Source: Nitrospinota bacterium (GTDB lineage Bacteria > Nitrospinota > Nitrospinia > Nitrospinales > JACRGP01). Taken from it: a DNA stretch of 41,703 nucleotides. The position numbers and the translations under genes were made by a program. The stretch covers positions 1 to 41,703 of the forward strand of contig JACQQK010000174.1 of assembly GCA_016207065.1 (NCBI GenBank), written 5' to 3'. Below the pieces are notes generated by a model. That model saw only the letters and a program-made list of their open reading frames with translations. It searched no databases and was not told the DNA's origin. Shown in pieces: positions 23,692-31,704 of this stretch (the stretch's first letter is position 1; each line of letters begins with the position of its first letter).

Positions 23692-24774
23692 ATGAATCCA
23701 TCGAACTCCAACCATGCCATAAGCCCCGTCCGGTTCGACGCCGGTTACCTGGCGGGGACCGCGGAAGCGATTTTCCGTTGCCCCGTCGCGGACGTGGCGT
23801 TCGCTCCTCTCCTGGGCGACGCTTCCACCCGCCAGTATTTTCGCGTTACGTTCAGGAAAACGGCCGGAAAAAACGGAAAGGAAACTCTCATTGTCATGCA
23901 ATTGGAGAAACCCGTCAAGGGGACCGAAACGGATTTCATCCTGACATTGAAATTTCTGGAGGGGCTGGATTTGCCGGTCCCCCGGCTGTTCCATTACGAC
24001 GCGGAAAACGGCCTGTTGTTCCTCGAGGACTGCGGCGACACGACGTTCGAGGAGAAAGTCCGCTCCGCCCAACCGGATGAAATCGGGGCGTATTACCGCC
24101 AGGCGGTGGCGCTTCTCGTCAAGCTCCAAAGCGAGGCCACGAAGCAAGTCGGCCCCCGGTGCCCGGCCTACCATTTGCGGTTCGACGTCGAGAAATTGAT
24201 GTGGGAGTTCGATTTCATGCTGGAGCATTACGCGGCCAGCCTCCATGGCGCGCGCTTGTCCGGGGAGGCCGCGCGCGAGGTCCGTCGCCATTTCCAACCC
24301 CTCTGCGAAACCCTGGCCGGACAGGAACTGTATTTCACGCACCGCGATTACCACAGCCGGAACCTCATGGTGCACAACGGACGCCTGGTCATGCTGGATT
24401 TTCAAGACGCCCGGATGGGTCCCTGCCAATACGACCTGGCTTCCCTGTTGCGGGATTCCTACGTCGGCCTCGAGGATTCCCTTGTCGAGGAAATGAAGGA
24501 ACTCTATATCGAGCTCAAGGAATCCGCGGAAAGCCGGCCGGTGGACCGCAAGAATTTTTACGAAATTTTCGACCTGATGTCCATTCAGAGAAACTTGAAA
24601 GCGGTGGGAACGTTCGCCCACCAGAGCGTCGCCAGAAAGAACGGGCGTTACCTGGAATACATCCCCAGGACCCTGGGGTACGTCCGGCGGACGTTGAACG
24701 GGAATCCCGGCCTGGCGCCTCTGCGCCTCTGCCTGGAGACCCACATCCCCGGACTGCGCGACAGCGGCCAGTGA
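23692..24774 (+). CDS. AmgK-like aminoglycoside-phosphotransferase-family sugar kinase
   Basis: The 360-residue protein is a phosphotransferase of the APH fold. It shows the nucleotide loop (FAPLLGDASTRQYFRVTF), GLLFLEDCGDTTFEEKV, and the catalytic pair in YFTHRDYHSRNLMVHNGRLV (HRDYHxxN) with metal-binding LDFQDARMGPCQYDLASLL. These match AmgK, the anomeric MurNAc/GlcNAc kinase of peptidoglycan recycling, whose GASTRxY-like motif is present. The usual partner MurU is not in the window. ATG 23692 opens the frame. The stop is 19 bp before the LptG-like gene, so it heads an envelope operon. Confidence 0.88.
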   Translation: MNPSNSNHAISPVRFDAGYLAGTAEAIFRCPVADVAFAPLLGDASTRQYFRVTFRKTAGKNGKETLIVMQLEKPVKGTETDFILTLKFLEGLDLPVPRLFHYDAENGLLFLEDCGDTTFEEKVRSAQPDEIGAYYRQAVALLVKLQSEATKQVGPRCPAYHLRFDVEKLMWEFDFMLEHYAASLHGARLSGEAAREVRRHFQPLCETLAGQELYFTHRDYHSRNLMVHNGRLVMLDFQDARMGPCQYDLASLLRDSYVGLEDSLVEEMKELYIELKESAESRPVDRKNFYEIFDLMSIQRNLKAVGTFAHQSVARKNGRYLEYIPRTLGYVRRTLNGNPGLAPLRLCLETHIPGLRDSGQ

Positions 24775-24793
24775 GACGGAGGACGCCCCGGCC

Positions 24794-25897
24794 ATGATGA
24801 TGATATTGAAACGCTACGTGCTGAAAAAATTCGTCCAGGTGTACCTGCTGACGATCTCCGGGTTCGTCTGCATTTTCCTGCTCATCGACTTTTTCGAGCG
24901 GGCGGACGAGTTTGTCGTACGGAAAGCCCTCTGGGAGGATTGGGTGGGTTATTACCTGTACAAGGTCCCTCTGATTTTTTCCTACATGGCGCCGCAGGCG
25001 GTTTTGCTGGCCACGGTCGTCACCTTGACGGCCTTCGCCCGCAACAACGAGTTCACGGCGATGAAAGCCTGCGGCATCGGGGTGACGGGCATCACCATGC
25101 CCATCCTCGCGGCCGCGGTCGTCGTCGCCGGGATCGTGCTGGCGAGCAACGAGTACGTCATGCCCTCCGCGACGGAAAAGATGAACTATATTTTTCAGGT
25201 CAAGGTCCGCCATGCGCAGGACAAGGGCCCGGTCGAGCGCGACAAGCTCTGGTTCAGGTCCGCCAACGGCACGATATGGAACATCGACTATTTCGACCCG
25301 GAACGGGCGTTGATGAAGAAAGTCAGCGTGTTTCTCTACAACGGGCGCCGCGCCGTCGAGCAACGGATCGACGCGACGGCCGCGTTCTGGAACGGCAGGG
25401 AGTGGGAGTTCCTGGACGGCTACGTCCGCGATTTTTCGCCGACTGGGCTGTCCCGGACCGAATATTTCAAGAACCGCGTTTTCCCGGCGCCCGAATCCCC
25501 CGCCGACTTCAAGAAGGTCCAGAAGAAGCCGGAGGAAATGAGCGCGCGCGAAATGTACCGGGTCATCCAGGCCGAGTCCACGATGGGGAAGGACACGGAA
25601 AAGAAGTGGGTGGACCTGCACCGGAAGCTCTCCTATCCCTTCATGAGCGTCATCCTGGGCCTGATCGGCATCCCCCTGTCCCTGCGGACCAGCCGGACCG
25701 GCGGGGTGCTGTTTTGCGTGGCGGTCAGCCTGGCCGTCGGGCTGGCGTTTTCCTTTATATACGCCCTCGGCATTTCCCTGGGGCACGGGGGAACGTTCGG
25801 GCCCCTGCTGGCCGCCTGGGGCCCGCTCCTGCTCTTCGGTTCCCTGGGGTTTTACATGATCCTGACTCTCGACAGCGAAAAAATCCTGCCCCTATAA
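24794..25897 (+). CDS. LptF/LptG-family lipopolysaccharide export permease
   Basis: LptF/LptG permeases pass LPS from the inner-membrane ABC transporter LptB2FG to LptC. The 367-residue product has the family layout. Three N-terminal transmembrane helices begin ILKRYVLKKFVQVYLLTISG and include YMAPQAVLLATVVTLTAFAR and NNEFTAMKACGIGVTGITMP. A periplasmic jellyroll follows (about 125-265), then three C-terminal helices starting at KLSYPFMSVILGLIGIPLSL. The sequence is closer to LptG, but only one permease gene is present and usually lptF and lptG are adjacent. GGAGGAC lies upstream of ATG 24794. It follows the AmgK-like gene by 19 bp. Confidence 0.92.
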   Translation: MMMILKRYVLKKFVQVYLLTISGFVCIFLLIDFFERADEFVVRKALWEDWVGYYLYKVPLIFSYMAPQAVLLATVVTLTAFARNNEFTAMKACGIGVTGITMPILAAAVVVAGIVLASNEYVMPSATEKMNYIFQVKVRHAQDKGPVERDKLWFRSANGTIWNIDYFDPERALMKKVSVFLYNGRRAVEQRIDATAAFWNGREWEFLDGYVRDFSPTGLSRTEYFKNRVFPAPESPADFKKVQKKPEEMSAREMYRVIQAESTMGKDTEKKWVDLHRKLSYPFMSVILGLIGIPLSLRTSRTGGVLFCVAVSLAVGLAFSFIYALGISLGHGGTFGPLLAAWGPLLLFGSLGFYMILTLDSEKILPL

Positions 25898-25909
25898 CGC
25901 GGACGTGAA

Positions 25910-26935
25910 ATGAAAAGAATCGCCTCCATCGACGTGGGTTCCAACACCCTGCGCCTGCTCATCCTGGAAACCGACGGGGCGGGAAACTTCCGCGAACTCG
26001 ACGCCGACCGCGCCATCACCCGGCTCGGGGAAGGGATGGACTCCCACAAGCGGCTTCTCGACCGCCGGATCGACGCGACGCTGGAAGCCCTCGCCCGCTT
26101 CCGGGACAAGTGCCGGGCGTTCGGAGACATGCCGGTCCACGCCGTCGCCACCAGCGCCGTGCGCGAGGCGTCCAACCGGGAGGAGTTTCTCCGCAGGGTG
26201 TACGACAAGACCGGGATAACGCTCGACGTGATCCCCTGGGAGGAGGAGGCGCGCCTGACGCTCGACGGCGTTTTCTGGAAAATCCCCGACACCGGAGACG
26301 TCTCGTTGACGTTCGACATCGGCGGCGGGAGTACCGAGTTCATCCTGTCGAAGGGAAAAAAACTCCTGGCCTCGGCGGGAACGTCGCTAGGGATTGTCCG
26401 TTTGACCGAAAAATTCATCGCCCGCCATCCGGCGGCGACGGAGGAATACCGGGCGCTGGAGGAGTTCGTCCGCCGGGAACTCCAAGCCGTCCGGGAAAAG
26501 CTCGCGGGACCGGCGGCCGCGCCGGGGCGAACTGGCCAAACCCGGATCGCCCTCGACAACGCGCATTCGCCATCCGGGTCAAGCCCATTGGGCCCAGCGG
26601 CACGCTGGGAGCCGCGGCTCCTGATCGGGACCGCCGGTACCGTCACCACGCTGGCGGCGCTGGACAAGAACATCCATCCCTACGACCCGCTCAAAGTCCA
26701 CGGGAGCGTCCTGACTCGGCGCCGCATCCAGGAAATCCTGGACGACCTCAAGGCGAAGACCCTGGAGGAGAGACTGCTCTTGAAACCGTTGGAGCGCGGC
26801 CGGGAGGACGTGATCGTCGCGGGGACCTGCATTGTCCTGGAAACCATGGACGCGTTCGGGAGCGAAACGCTCACGGTGAGCGAATACAGCCTGCGCGAAG
26901 GGATCCTCCTGAAGGCCCTGGCGCGGGAGGGTTAG
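25910..26935 (+). CDS. Ppx/GppA-family exopolyphosphatase/pppGpp phosphohydrolase with repeat-derived insert
   Basis: These enzymes hydrolyse polyphosphate or pppGpp, using an actin-like fold. Seen here are the phosphate-1 loop SIDVGSNTLRLLILE, ATSAVREASNREEFL, the phosphate-2 loop LTFDIGGGSTEFILSKGKK and the third loop LLIGTAGTVTTLAALD. Residues about 203-235 (APGRTGQTRIALDNAH, then SPSGSSPLGPAARWEP) do not belong to the family. They are encoded by a palindromic repeat that also occurs in the SNase gene at 38462-38585 and in intergenic DNA at 41098-41196. The insert lies in a variable surface region before the third loop. ATG 25910 follows the LptG-like stop by 12 bp. Ppx versus GppA activity cannot be decided. 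Confidence 0.93.
   Translation: MKRIASIDVGSNTLRLLILETDGAGNFRELDADRAITRLGEGMDSHKRLLDRRIDATLEALARFRDKCRAFGDMPVHAVATSAVREASNREEFLRRVYDKTGITLDVIPWEEEARLTLDGVFWKIPDTGDVSLTFDIGGGSTEFILSKGKKLLASAGTSLGIVRLTEKFIARHPAATEEYRALEEFVRRELQAVREKLAGPAAAPGRTGQTRIALDNAHSPSGSSPLGPAARWEPRLLIGTAGTVTTLAALDKNIHPYDPLKVHGSVLTRRRIQEILDDLKAKTLEERLLLKPLERGREDVIVAGTCIVLETMDAFGSETLTVSEYSLREGILLKALAREG
26516..26614 (+). repeat. Palindromic repeat inserted in frame in the Ppx/GppA gene
   Basis: It matches 41098-41196 (same orientation) and the complement of 38462-38585. The three-way similarity is clearest in the peptide PGRTGQ...ALD...SP...SSPLGPA. It ends in an imperfect palindrome CCCAGCGGCACGCTGGG. Confidence 0.88.
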
Positions 26936-26951
26936 CGATGAGATGCGCCTG

Positions 26952-26994
26952 TCGAAATGCAAATCCCCCCAGCCCCCTTTACAAGGGGGAGCAA
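26952..26994 (+). repeat. CCCCCTTTACAAGGGGG module between ppx and ilvB
   Basis: CGAAATGCAAATCCCCCCAG is followed by CCCCCTTTACAAGGGGG, the same module as at 2045-2083, 3322-3362 and 32703-32796. Confidence 0.8.
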
Positions 26995-27187
26995 TTCTAT
27001 TCTTTCCTCACGCCATATACGGGTCGGCGGGACCGCCGTTATTTGCGTCCGGGACGGGGTTTGGATTTGACATGGATTTCTCTTTAAGCTATCGTTTTAA
27101 AACCGAATTTGGAACGTCATCACCGGCAAACACTTGTCCCAGAAAAAGATCGTAGACATCCACAAGCGCCCCGTTTCGGGCCATCCC

Positions 27188-28915
27188 ATGAAGGGCAGGG
27201 ACATCCTCGTCAAGTGCCTTGAGAACGAAGGCGTGGATGTCGTGTTCGGCTACCCCGGCGGGGCCTCGATGGAAATCCATCAAGGGCTGACCTTGAGCCA
27301 GAAGATCCGGATGGTCCTGCCCCGTCACGAGCAGGGCGGCGCCTTCGCGGCCGGCGGCTACGCGCGGGCCACGGGCCGGGTGGGGGTCTGCCTCGCCACG
27401 TCCGGTCCCGGCGCGCTCAACCTGTTGACGGGCATCATGGACGCCAAGATGGACTCCATACCCCTCGTCGCCGTCACCGGCCAGGTCCCCTCCACCGTTC
27501 TGGGGAGCGACGCCTTTCAAGAAACCGACATTCTCGGCGCGACCTTCCCGCTGGTCAAACACAGCTATCTCGTCCAGAACATCGACGACATCCCGCAGGT
27601 GGTGCACGAGGCGTTTCACATCGCCAGGACCGGCCGGCCAGGGCCGGTGTTGGTCGATCTGCCGAAGAATATCCAGCAACAGGAGGCGATCCCCAACTTC
27701 AACGTGAGGTTCGACGTCCCCGGCTTCAAGCCCAACCTGAAACCTTCGCCGTTGCAGATCAAGAAGGCCGTCCACGCCATCATGGAGTCCCGGCGGCCGG
27801 TCGTTTACGCCGGCGGCGGCATCGTCAGCGCGGAGGCCTCCGCGGAGTTGGTCCAGTTCGTCCGGAAGACGGGCATCCCCGTCGCCAACACCGTCATGGG
27901 TCTCGGCTCATACCCCATGGACGATCCGCTGTCCCTCCAGATGCTGGGCATGCACGGCGCCGTCTACGCGAACATCGCCATAAACCACGCCGACCTGGTG
28001 ATCGCCCTCGGCGTGCGCTTCGACGACCGGGTGACCGGCAAACTGTCCGAGTTCTGCAAGAACGCCCGCTTCATTCACGTCGATATCGACCCGACGGAGA
28101 TCAATAAAAATATCATCGTGGACATCCCCATCCAGGGCGACGTCAAACTCGCCTTGCAGATGATGAACGAAAGCGTGGCCCCGAAAAAGGACATCGGCCC
28201 GTGGCTCGCGGAAATCGAGGGATGGAGGAAAGAGTTCCCCTTCCATTACGATCTGCACGAGACGCACATCGTCCCGCAACACGTCATCCGCGAGCTTCAA
28301 AAGCTGGCCGACGAGGACGCCATCGTTTCCGTGGGGGTGGGACAGCACCAGATGTGGACGTCCCAGTTCTGGCGGTTCCAGCGGCCCCGTTGCTGGCTGT
28401 GCTCCTCCGGCTTGGGGGCCATGGGGTTCGGTCTGCCCGCCGCGATGGGGGCGCAGGTAGCCTATCCCGGCCGGCAGGTCATTAATATCGACGGCGACGG
28501 CAGTTTCCTCATGAACATCCAGGAACTGCAAACCCTGAAAATCGAGAACATCCCCGTCAAGAGCGTCGTCCTCAACAACGCCCACCTGGGCATGGTGGCC
28601 CAGTGGGAGGACCGGTTCTACAAGTCCATCCGCGCCCACACCTACATCGGCGACGCCAATTTCGCCGAGATCGCCCACGCCTTCGGGGTGAAGTCCGAAT
28701 GCGTCAGCAAGCCCGAGGAGGTGGTCCCCGCCTTGAAACGGATGCTGAAACACAAAGGCCCCTACGTCCTCGACGTCAAGTACCCCTACGACGACAAGAG
28801 CCGGGGGCACGTCATGCCCATGATCCCCGCCAACCACACCTACCTGGACACCCTGCTCGACCAGGAACACTCCCTGCGCGCCTACTGGAAAAAGAAGGGC
28901 ATCCTCAAGGACTAG
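27188..28915 (+). CDS. ilvB: Acetolactate synthase large subunit
   Basis: IlvB joins two pyruvates, or pyruvate and 2-oxobutyrate, in branched-chain amino acid synthesis, using thiamine diphosphate. ATG 27188 gives the usual start MKGRDILVKCLENEGVDVVF; the ORF track begins 18 codons earlier at a TTG. Seen are VFGYPGGASMEIHQ, the catalytic glutamate in VLPRHEQGGAFAAGGYARAT, TSGPGALNLLTGIMDAKMDS and the thiamine-binding DGDGSFLMNIQELQT. About 575 residues fits the catalytic subunit. No ilvN regulatory subunit or ilvC follows, which is unusual. It lies about 250 bp after ppx, with a repeat in between, and probably has its own promoter. Confidence 0.95.
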   Translation: MKGRDILVKCLENEGVDVVFGYPGGASMEIHQGLTLSQKIRMVLPRHEQGGAFAAGGYARATGRVGVCLATSGPGALNLLTGIMDAKMDSIPLVAVTGQVPSTVLGSDAFQETDILGATFPLVKHSYLVQNIDDIPQVVHEAFHIARTGRPGPVLVDLPKNIQQQEAIPNFNVRFDVPGFKPNLKPSPLQIKKAVHAIMESRRPVVYAGGGIVSAEASAELVQFVRKTGIPVANTVMGLGSYPMDDPLSLQMLGMHGAVYANIAINHADLVIALGVRFDDRVTGKLSEFCKNARFIHVDIDPTEINKNIIVDIPIQGDVKLALQMMNESVAPKKDIGPWLAEIEGWRKEFPFHYDLHETHIVPQHVIRELQKLADEDAIVSVGVGQHQMWTSQFWRFQRPRCWLCSSGLGAMGFGLPAAMGAQVAYPGRQVINIDGDGSFLMNIQELQTLKIENIPVKSVVLNNAHLGMVAQWEDRFYKSIRAHTYIGDANFAEIAHAFGVKSECVSKPEEVVPALKRMLKHKGPYVLDVKYPYDDKSRGHVMPMIPANHTYLDTLLDQEHSLRAYWKKKGILKD

Positions 28916-29127
28916 CGCTTGGTTGTATAAATTTGCGTTCCGAAAACGCCGCCCTTCGACAGGCTCAGGGCGACAAAATGGCGGTCATGCCGAGCGGGTC
29001 GAAGCATGACCCGTAGCGAGCGAATAAACGCTATAACGGGTCGCCGGGAAAATCCCCTCTCCGCCAGCGAACCAAGCCTCTGGCAGTTCCGTGATTGGAA
29101 TAAATATCGACTGTCGGAAAAATATTA
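28916..29127. other. First part of a 730-bp intergenic region, with GTCATG palindrome
   Basis: It contains CGCCCTTCGACAGGCTCAGGGCG (28952-28974) as an imperfect hairpin, followed by GTCATGCC...GCATGAC (28983-29010). Both are of common intergenic repeat types. No gene-like frame with credible features was seen; the 115-residue frame at 29091 is judged spurious. Confidence 0.5.
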
Positions 29128-29156
29128 TTGTCCCATTTGGATTTTGTCCGTATAAT
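29128..29156 (+). promoter_or_regulatory. Strong sigma70-type promoter without an obvious gene
   Basis: TTGTCC (29128-29133), 17-bp spacer, perfect TATAAT (29151-29156). Transcription should start near 29163, where a structured segment begins. The nearest rightward gene starts 480 bp away. Confidence 0.75.
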
Positions 29157-29162
29157 ACACGC

Positions 29163-29265
29163 CACTCAAGGAAAAGTGGGACGGGGTACCCCAAAGGCAT
29201 TTCGGGCCAGGACGTCCCAGGGCATGACAAAAGGGCGTCTCTAAAAATCGCCTTTTTCTTGAGTG
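29163..29265 (+). ncRNA. Candidate structured RNA (unrecognised family), 103 nt
   Basis: The first 14 nt (CACTCAAGGAAAAG, 29163-29176) pair with the last 14 (CTTTTTCTTGAGTG, 29252-29265) with one G:U. Inside, GGGACG (29179-29184) can pair with CGTCCC (29212-29217). AAAAGGGCG (29229-29237) can pair with CGCCTTTTT (29249-29257) as a terminator-like hairpin that excludes the closing stem. It does not fit 6S, SRP, tmRNA or the c-di-GMP-I riboswitch as I know them. It could be a small RNA or a leader switch for the GGDEF-PilZ gene. Confidence 0.4.
29229..29257 (+). terminator. Possible intrinsic terminator of the candidate RNA
   Basis: AAAAGGGCG and CGCCTTTTT form a 9-bp stem with one G:U around an 11-nt loop; the 3' arm is a T-run. 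It competes with the long closing stem of the same RNA. Confidence 0.45.
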
Positions 29266-29284
29266 CGACCGGCGCTAAAAAATT

Positions 29285-29336
29285 GTGGTTGCCAATTTAT
29301 TGGGCGTTTGGAGCGCCTGATGAATCAGGCAACTAC
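29285..29336 (+). repeat. Three-stem palindromic element, copy 3
   Basis: GTGGTTGCC...GGCAACTAC with both inner hairpins. One C is missing in the first hairpin (GCCAATTTATTGGGC). Same orientation as copy 1. It lies 20 bp after the candidate RNA. Confidence 0.87.
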
Positions 29337-29646
29337 AATTTTTCGAGATGCCCAAAAGGGTCCCGGAATTTTTTCCTCTTTGGATTTTACTCATGCGATA
29401 ACCGGGTTGACCGCCCAAACCCTGTTTTTTTCATGTAATGCGCCAAAAACGAATCCGCGTAACAACAATATATTCAATGTCGTTTTCTTGGCGATGAGTT
29501 CGCCGTTCGGGCAGGCCGAATTGCCGTCTTGATTTTATTGCGCCATTATATGATCATGTAGTGGTGGTTTTACCGTTTGGTTTTATAACCGTGTCTCCTT
29601 ATTAATCAAGCGCCATCGGCTATAACCGCGGGCGTGGGATGTTGGC
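29337..29646. other. Intergenic region upstream of the GGDEF-PilZ gene
   Basis: About 310 bp, AT-richer than average, without a credible gene. Several TA-rich stretches (ATTATATGATCATG near 29545) could be promoter parts, but no well-spaced -35/-10 pair stands out. Confidence 0.4.
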
Positions 29647-30843
29647 ATGAGCGCGATCATACAGACCGATCAACCGTTAAAAAACTTTGTTCTCCAGTGT
29701 CTGAACCAGCACCCGCGCGACGACGGCGCTTTTCTGCGCGACTTGAATTGTCTTGTGGAAAAAGAAGGGGACGAGGTTTATCCGGTCTTGCTGAAACTGC
29801 TCACGCACTTGGACTTTGAACAAGGCGAGGCGAAAAAAAAATGGCAGGACATCGTCGCCCATCATGAAAAACTGAACACCTGCCTTGGCCGTCCGGTGAG
29901 TCTGCAGACGGCGGTCTGCGACTATTTTTCCTCCGTCATCAGGACCTTTCAAATCCCCAAGGTGGTCGAGATGGAGGTCTTCGAACAGACGGCGCGTTCC
30001 TCGCACAGCGACCCCCTGACGGACCTTTTCAACCGCGGCTATTTCGACGAGGCGCTGGCCGGCGAGATCAACCGGTGCCGGAGATACGGCGGCGAGTTCT
30101 CCCTGCTCTTCCTGGACATTGACAACTTCAAGAAGCTGAACGATTCCCTGGGCCATCAGGCGGGAGACCTGGCGTTGAAGCGCTTGGCCAGGGCGATCGT
30201 CTCCCTGAAGCGGATCGAGGACATCGCGTGCCGGTACGGCGGCGAGGAGATCGTCCTCATCCTGCCGCAGACGAGCAAGATCAAGGGCCTCATCATCGCC
30301 GAAAGGATCCGGCAAAAGATAGAAGAGATGCAAATGGAGTTCGAAGGCAGGACGTTTAGCATCACGCTCAGCGGCGGGTTGTCCTCGTTTCCCCTGGACG
30401 CCAGGGAAGCCAAGGACCTGGTCGGCAACGCCGACAAGGCCATGTACAGCGCCAAGGCCAAGGGGAAGAACAACATCTCCGTGTTCTACCCGGACAAAAG
30501 ACAGTTTCTGCGCGTGGACTTTTTCAGCGAGATCCGCGTGAAGAATTTGACCCCGAAACGGAAGATCGAACTCTCCACCAAGACCAAGAATTTGAGTTAC
30601 GGAGGGATCCTCTTCGAAAGCAAGGACCCTTTCAATATCGGCGACGACCTCAGCCTGCATATCACGCTTTCTCCCGGGAAAACCATGGACCTCGCGGGCC
30701 TGGTGGTGCGGGTGGAGGCGTTCAACTCGACCTACGACATCGGCGTCTCCTTCCTGGAACTCATCGGCGAGGTGAGCCACGAGATCTCCCGGTACATCGC
30801 CGATTTCCTGACCTCCCACTCCCAGCAAAATCCCGCTCCATAA
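29647..30843 (+). CDS. Diguanylate cyclase (GGDEF) with C-terminal PilZ domain
   Basis: The 398-residue protein has an N-terminal helical region (1-115), a GGDEF domain (about 120-285) and a PilZ domain (about 290-390). The GGDEF part has DPLTDLFNRGYFDEAL, LFLDIDNFKKLNDSLGHQAG and the active site CRYGGEEIVLILPQ. RIED five residues before GGEEI fits the RxxD product-inhibition site. PilZ has RQFLR (RxxxR) and NLSYGGILFES, the c-di-GMP-binding pair. So the protein probably makes c-di-GMP and also senses it. There is no membrane helix or receiver domain, so the input is unknown. It stands alone after a 730-bp region. Confidence 0.94.
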   Translation: MSAIIQTDQPLKNFVLQCLNQHPRDDGAFLRDLNCLVEKEGDEVYPVLLKLLTHLDFEQGEAKKKWQDIVAHHEKLNTCLGRPVSLQTAVCDYFSSVIRTFQIPKVVEMEVFEQTARSSHSDPLTDLFNRGYFDEALAGEINRCRRYGGEFSLLFLDIDNFKKLNDSLGHQAGDLALKRLARAIVSLKRIEDIACRYGGEEIVLILPQTSKIKGLIIAERIRQKIEEMQMEFEGRTFSITLSGGLSSFPLDAREAKDLVGNADKAMYSAKAKGKNNISVFYPDKRQFLRVDFFSEIRVKNLTPKRKIELSTKTKNLSYGGILFESKDPFNIGDDLSLHITLSPGKTMDLAGLVVRVEAFNSTYDIGVSFLELIGEVSHEISRYIADFLTSHSQQNPAP

Positions 30844-30879
30844 ATAAGCCCGCCGGGATTGCGTTTTCCGATTCAAACT

Positions 30880-31668
30880 TTAATGTTCGATTCGATTGCC
30901 GCAATGGGGGCAATTTTTTTGTGCATTTTTAGTTTTTAAAACTTCGCCAAATCCCGAAGCCAGAATACCGGCGGGAATTGCAAACATCCCGATGCCTAAA
31001 ACAGATATGCAAGCGGCTATTATCTTTCCCAAAACCGTTATCGGATATACATCTCCATAACCAACCGTCGTTAACGTCATTACCCCCCACCACATGGCAT
31101 CTGGAATACTTGAAAAAATCTCTGGCTGGGATTCGTTTTCCACAAAATACATCAGGCTGGAGGAAAGCGCTAACAAGACCAACACAAGCATGGTAGAAAT
31201 AACCAACTCCTCTTTTTTCCGGGTCAAAACTTCCGAGAAGACTTTAATCGCTACCGAGTATCTCGCTAACTTTATCAAGCGAACCAACCTAAACAACCTC
31301 AGAATCCGTATGAACCTGAGATCGAATGGAAAAAAGTTTGCTAAATAAAATGGCAAGATTGCCAGCAAATCCACGATCGCCAGAGGCGTAAAAACATACC
31401 GGATTCTTCCAATCAACAAAGAACCAAATCGTGTGCTCAGATTGCAAACCCATAATCTGAGAATATATTCCGCTGTAAATATCATGACCGAAAAGGTTTC
31501 AAAAAGATCGAGCAAGACGGCGTATTCCTTTGAAAACGATTTAACCGTTTCCAATGCCACCGCCAATGCGTTTAATACTATCAAGGCAATTATGAATAAA
31601 TTTGTTCCCCGCTTGACAAGGCTGTCGGACTTTTCGTCCGTTAATATGGAATATATTTTTTCTTTCAT
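30880..31668 (-). CDS. Voltage-gated potassium channel (Kv-type, six transmembrane)
   Basis: The 262-residue protein has six transmembrane segments, an arginine-rich S4 (RFIRILRLFRLVRLIKLARY) and the potassium selectivity filter in WWGVMTLTTVGYGDVYPITV. Before S2-S3 it has FSVMIFTAEYILRLWVC. The tail ends CPHCGNRIEH, one half of a zinc-ribbon. ATG 31668 opens the frame. Only 36 bp separate it from the stop of the upstream nuclease, so they are probably co-transcribed. Both are clearly AT-richer than the neighbouring genes, which suggests joint acquisition. In ordinary bacteria such channels set membrane potential; here the nuclease partner raises the option of a defence function, which is speculation. 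Confidence 0.95.
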   Translation of the reverse strand: MKEKIYSILTDEKSDSLVKRGTNLFIIALIVLNALAVALETVKSFSKEYAVLLDLFETFSVMIFTAEYILRLWVCNLSTRFGSLLIGRIRYVFTPLAIVDLLAILPFYLANFFPFDLRFIRILRLFRLVRLIKLARYSVAIKVFSEVLTRKKEELVISTMLVLVLLALSSSLMYFVENESQPEIFSSIPDAMWWGVMTLTTVGYGDVYPITVLGKIIAACISVLGIGMFAIPAGILASGFGEVLKTKNAQKNCPHCGNRIEH

Positions 31669-31704
31669 AAAAATCGACCCGAAAAAAACTTTTTCAAAGC
31701 CACG

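Noticed and set aside
24515-25786. 423-aa minus-strand ORF
   Set aside because: Antisense of the LptG-like gene; the true gene has clear membrane helices and operon spacing.
29163-29265. 6S RNA or c-di-GMP-I riboswitch
   Set aside because: Too short and without the open central bubble of 6S; lacks the conserved GEMM core sequence. Kept as an unclassified candidate.
29091-29438. 115-aa ORF in the intergenic region
   Set aside because: It runs through the promoter, the structured segment and a palindromic repeat; no ribosome site and no family pattern.
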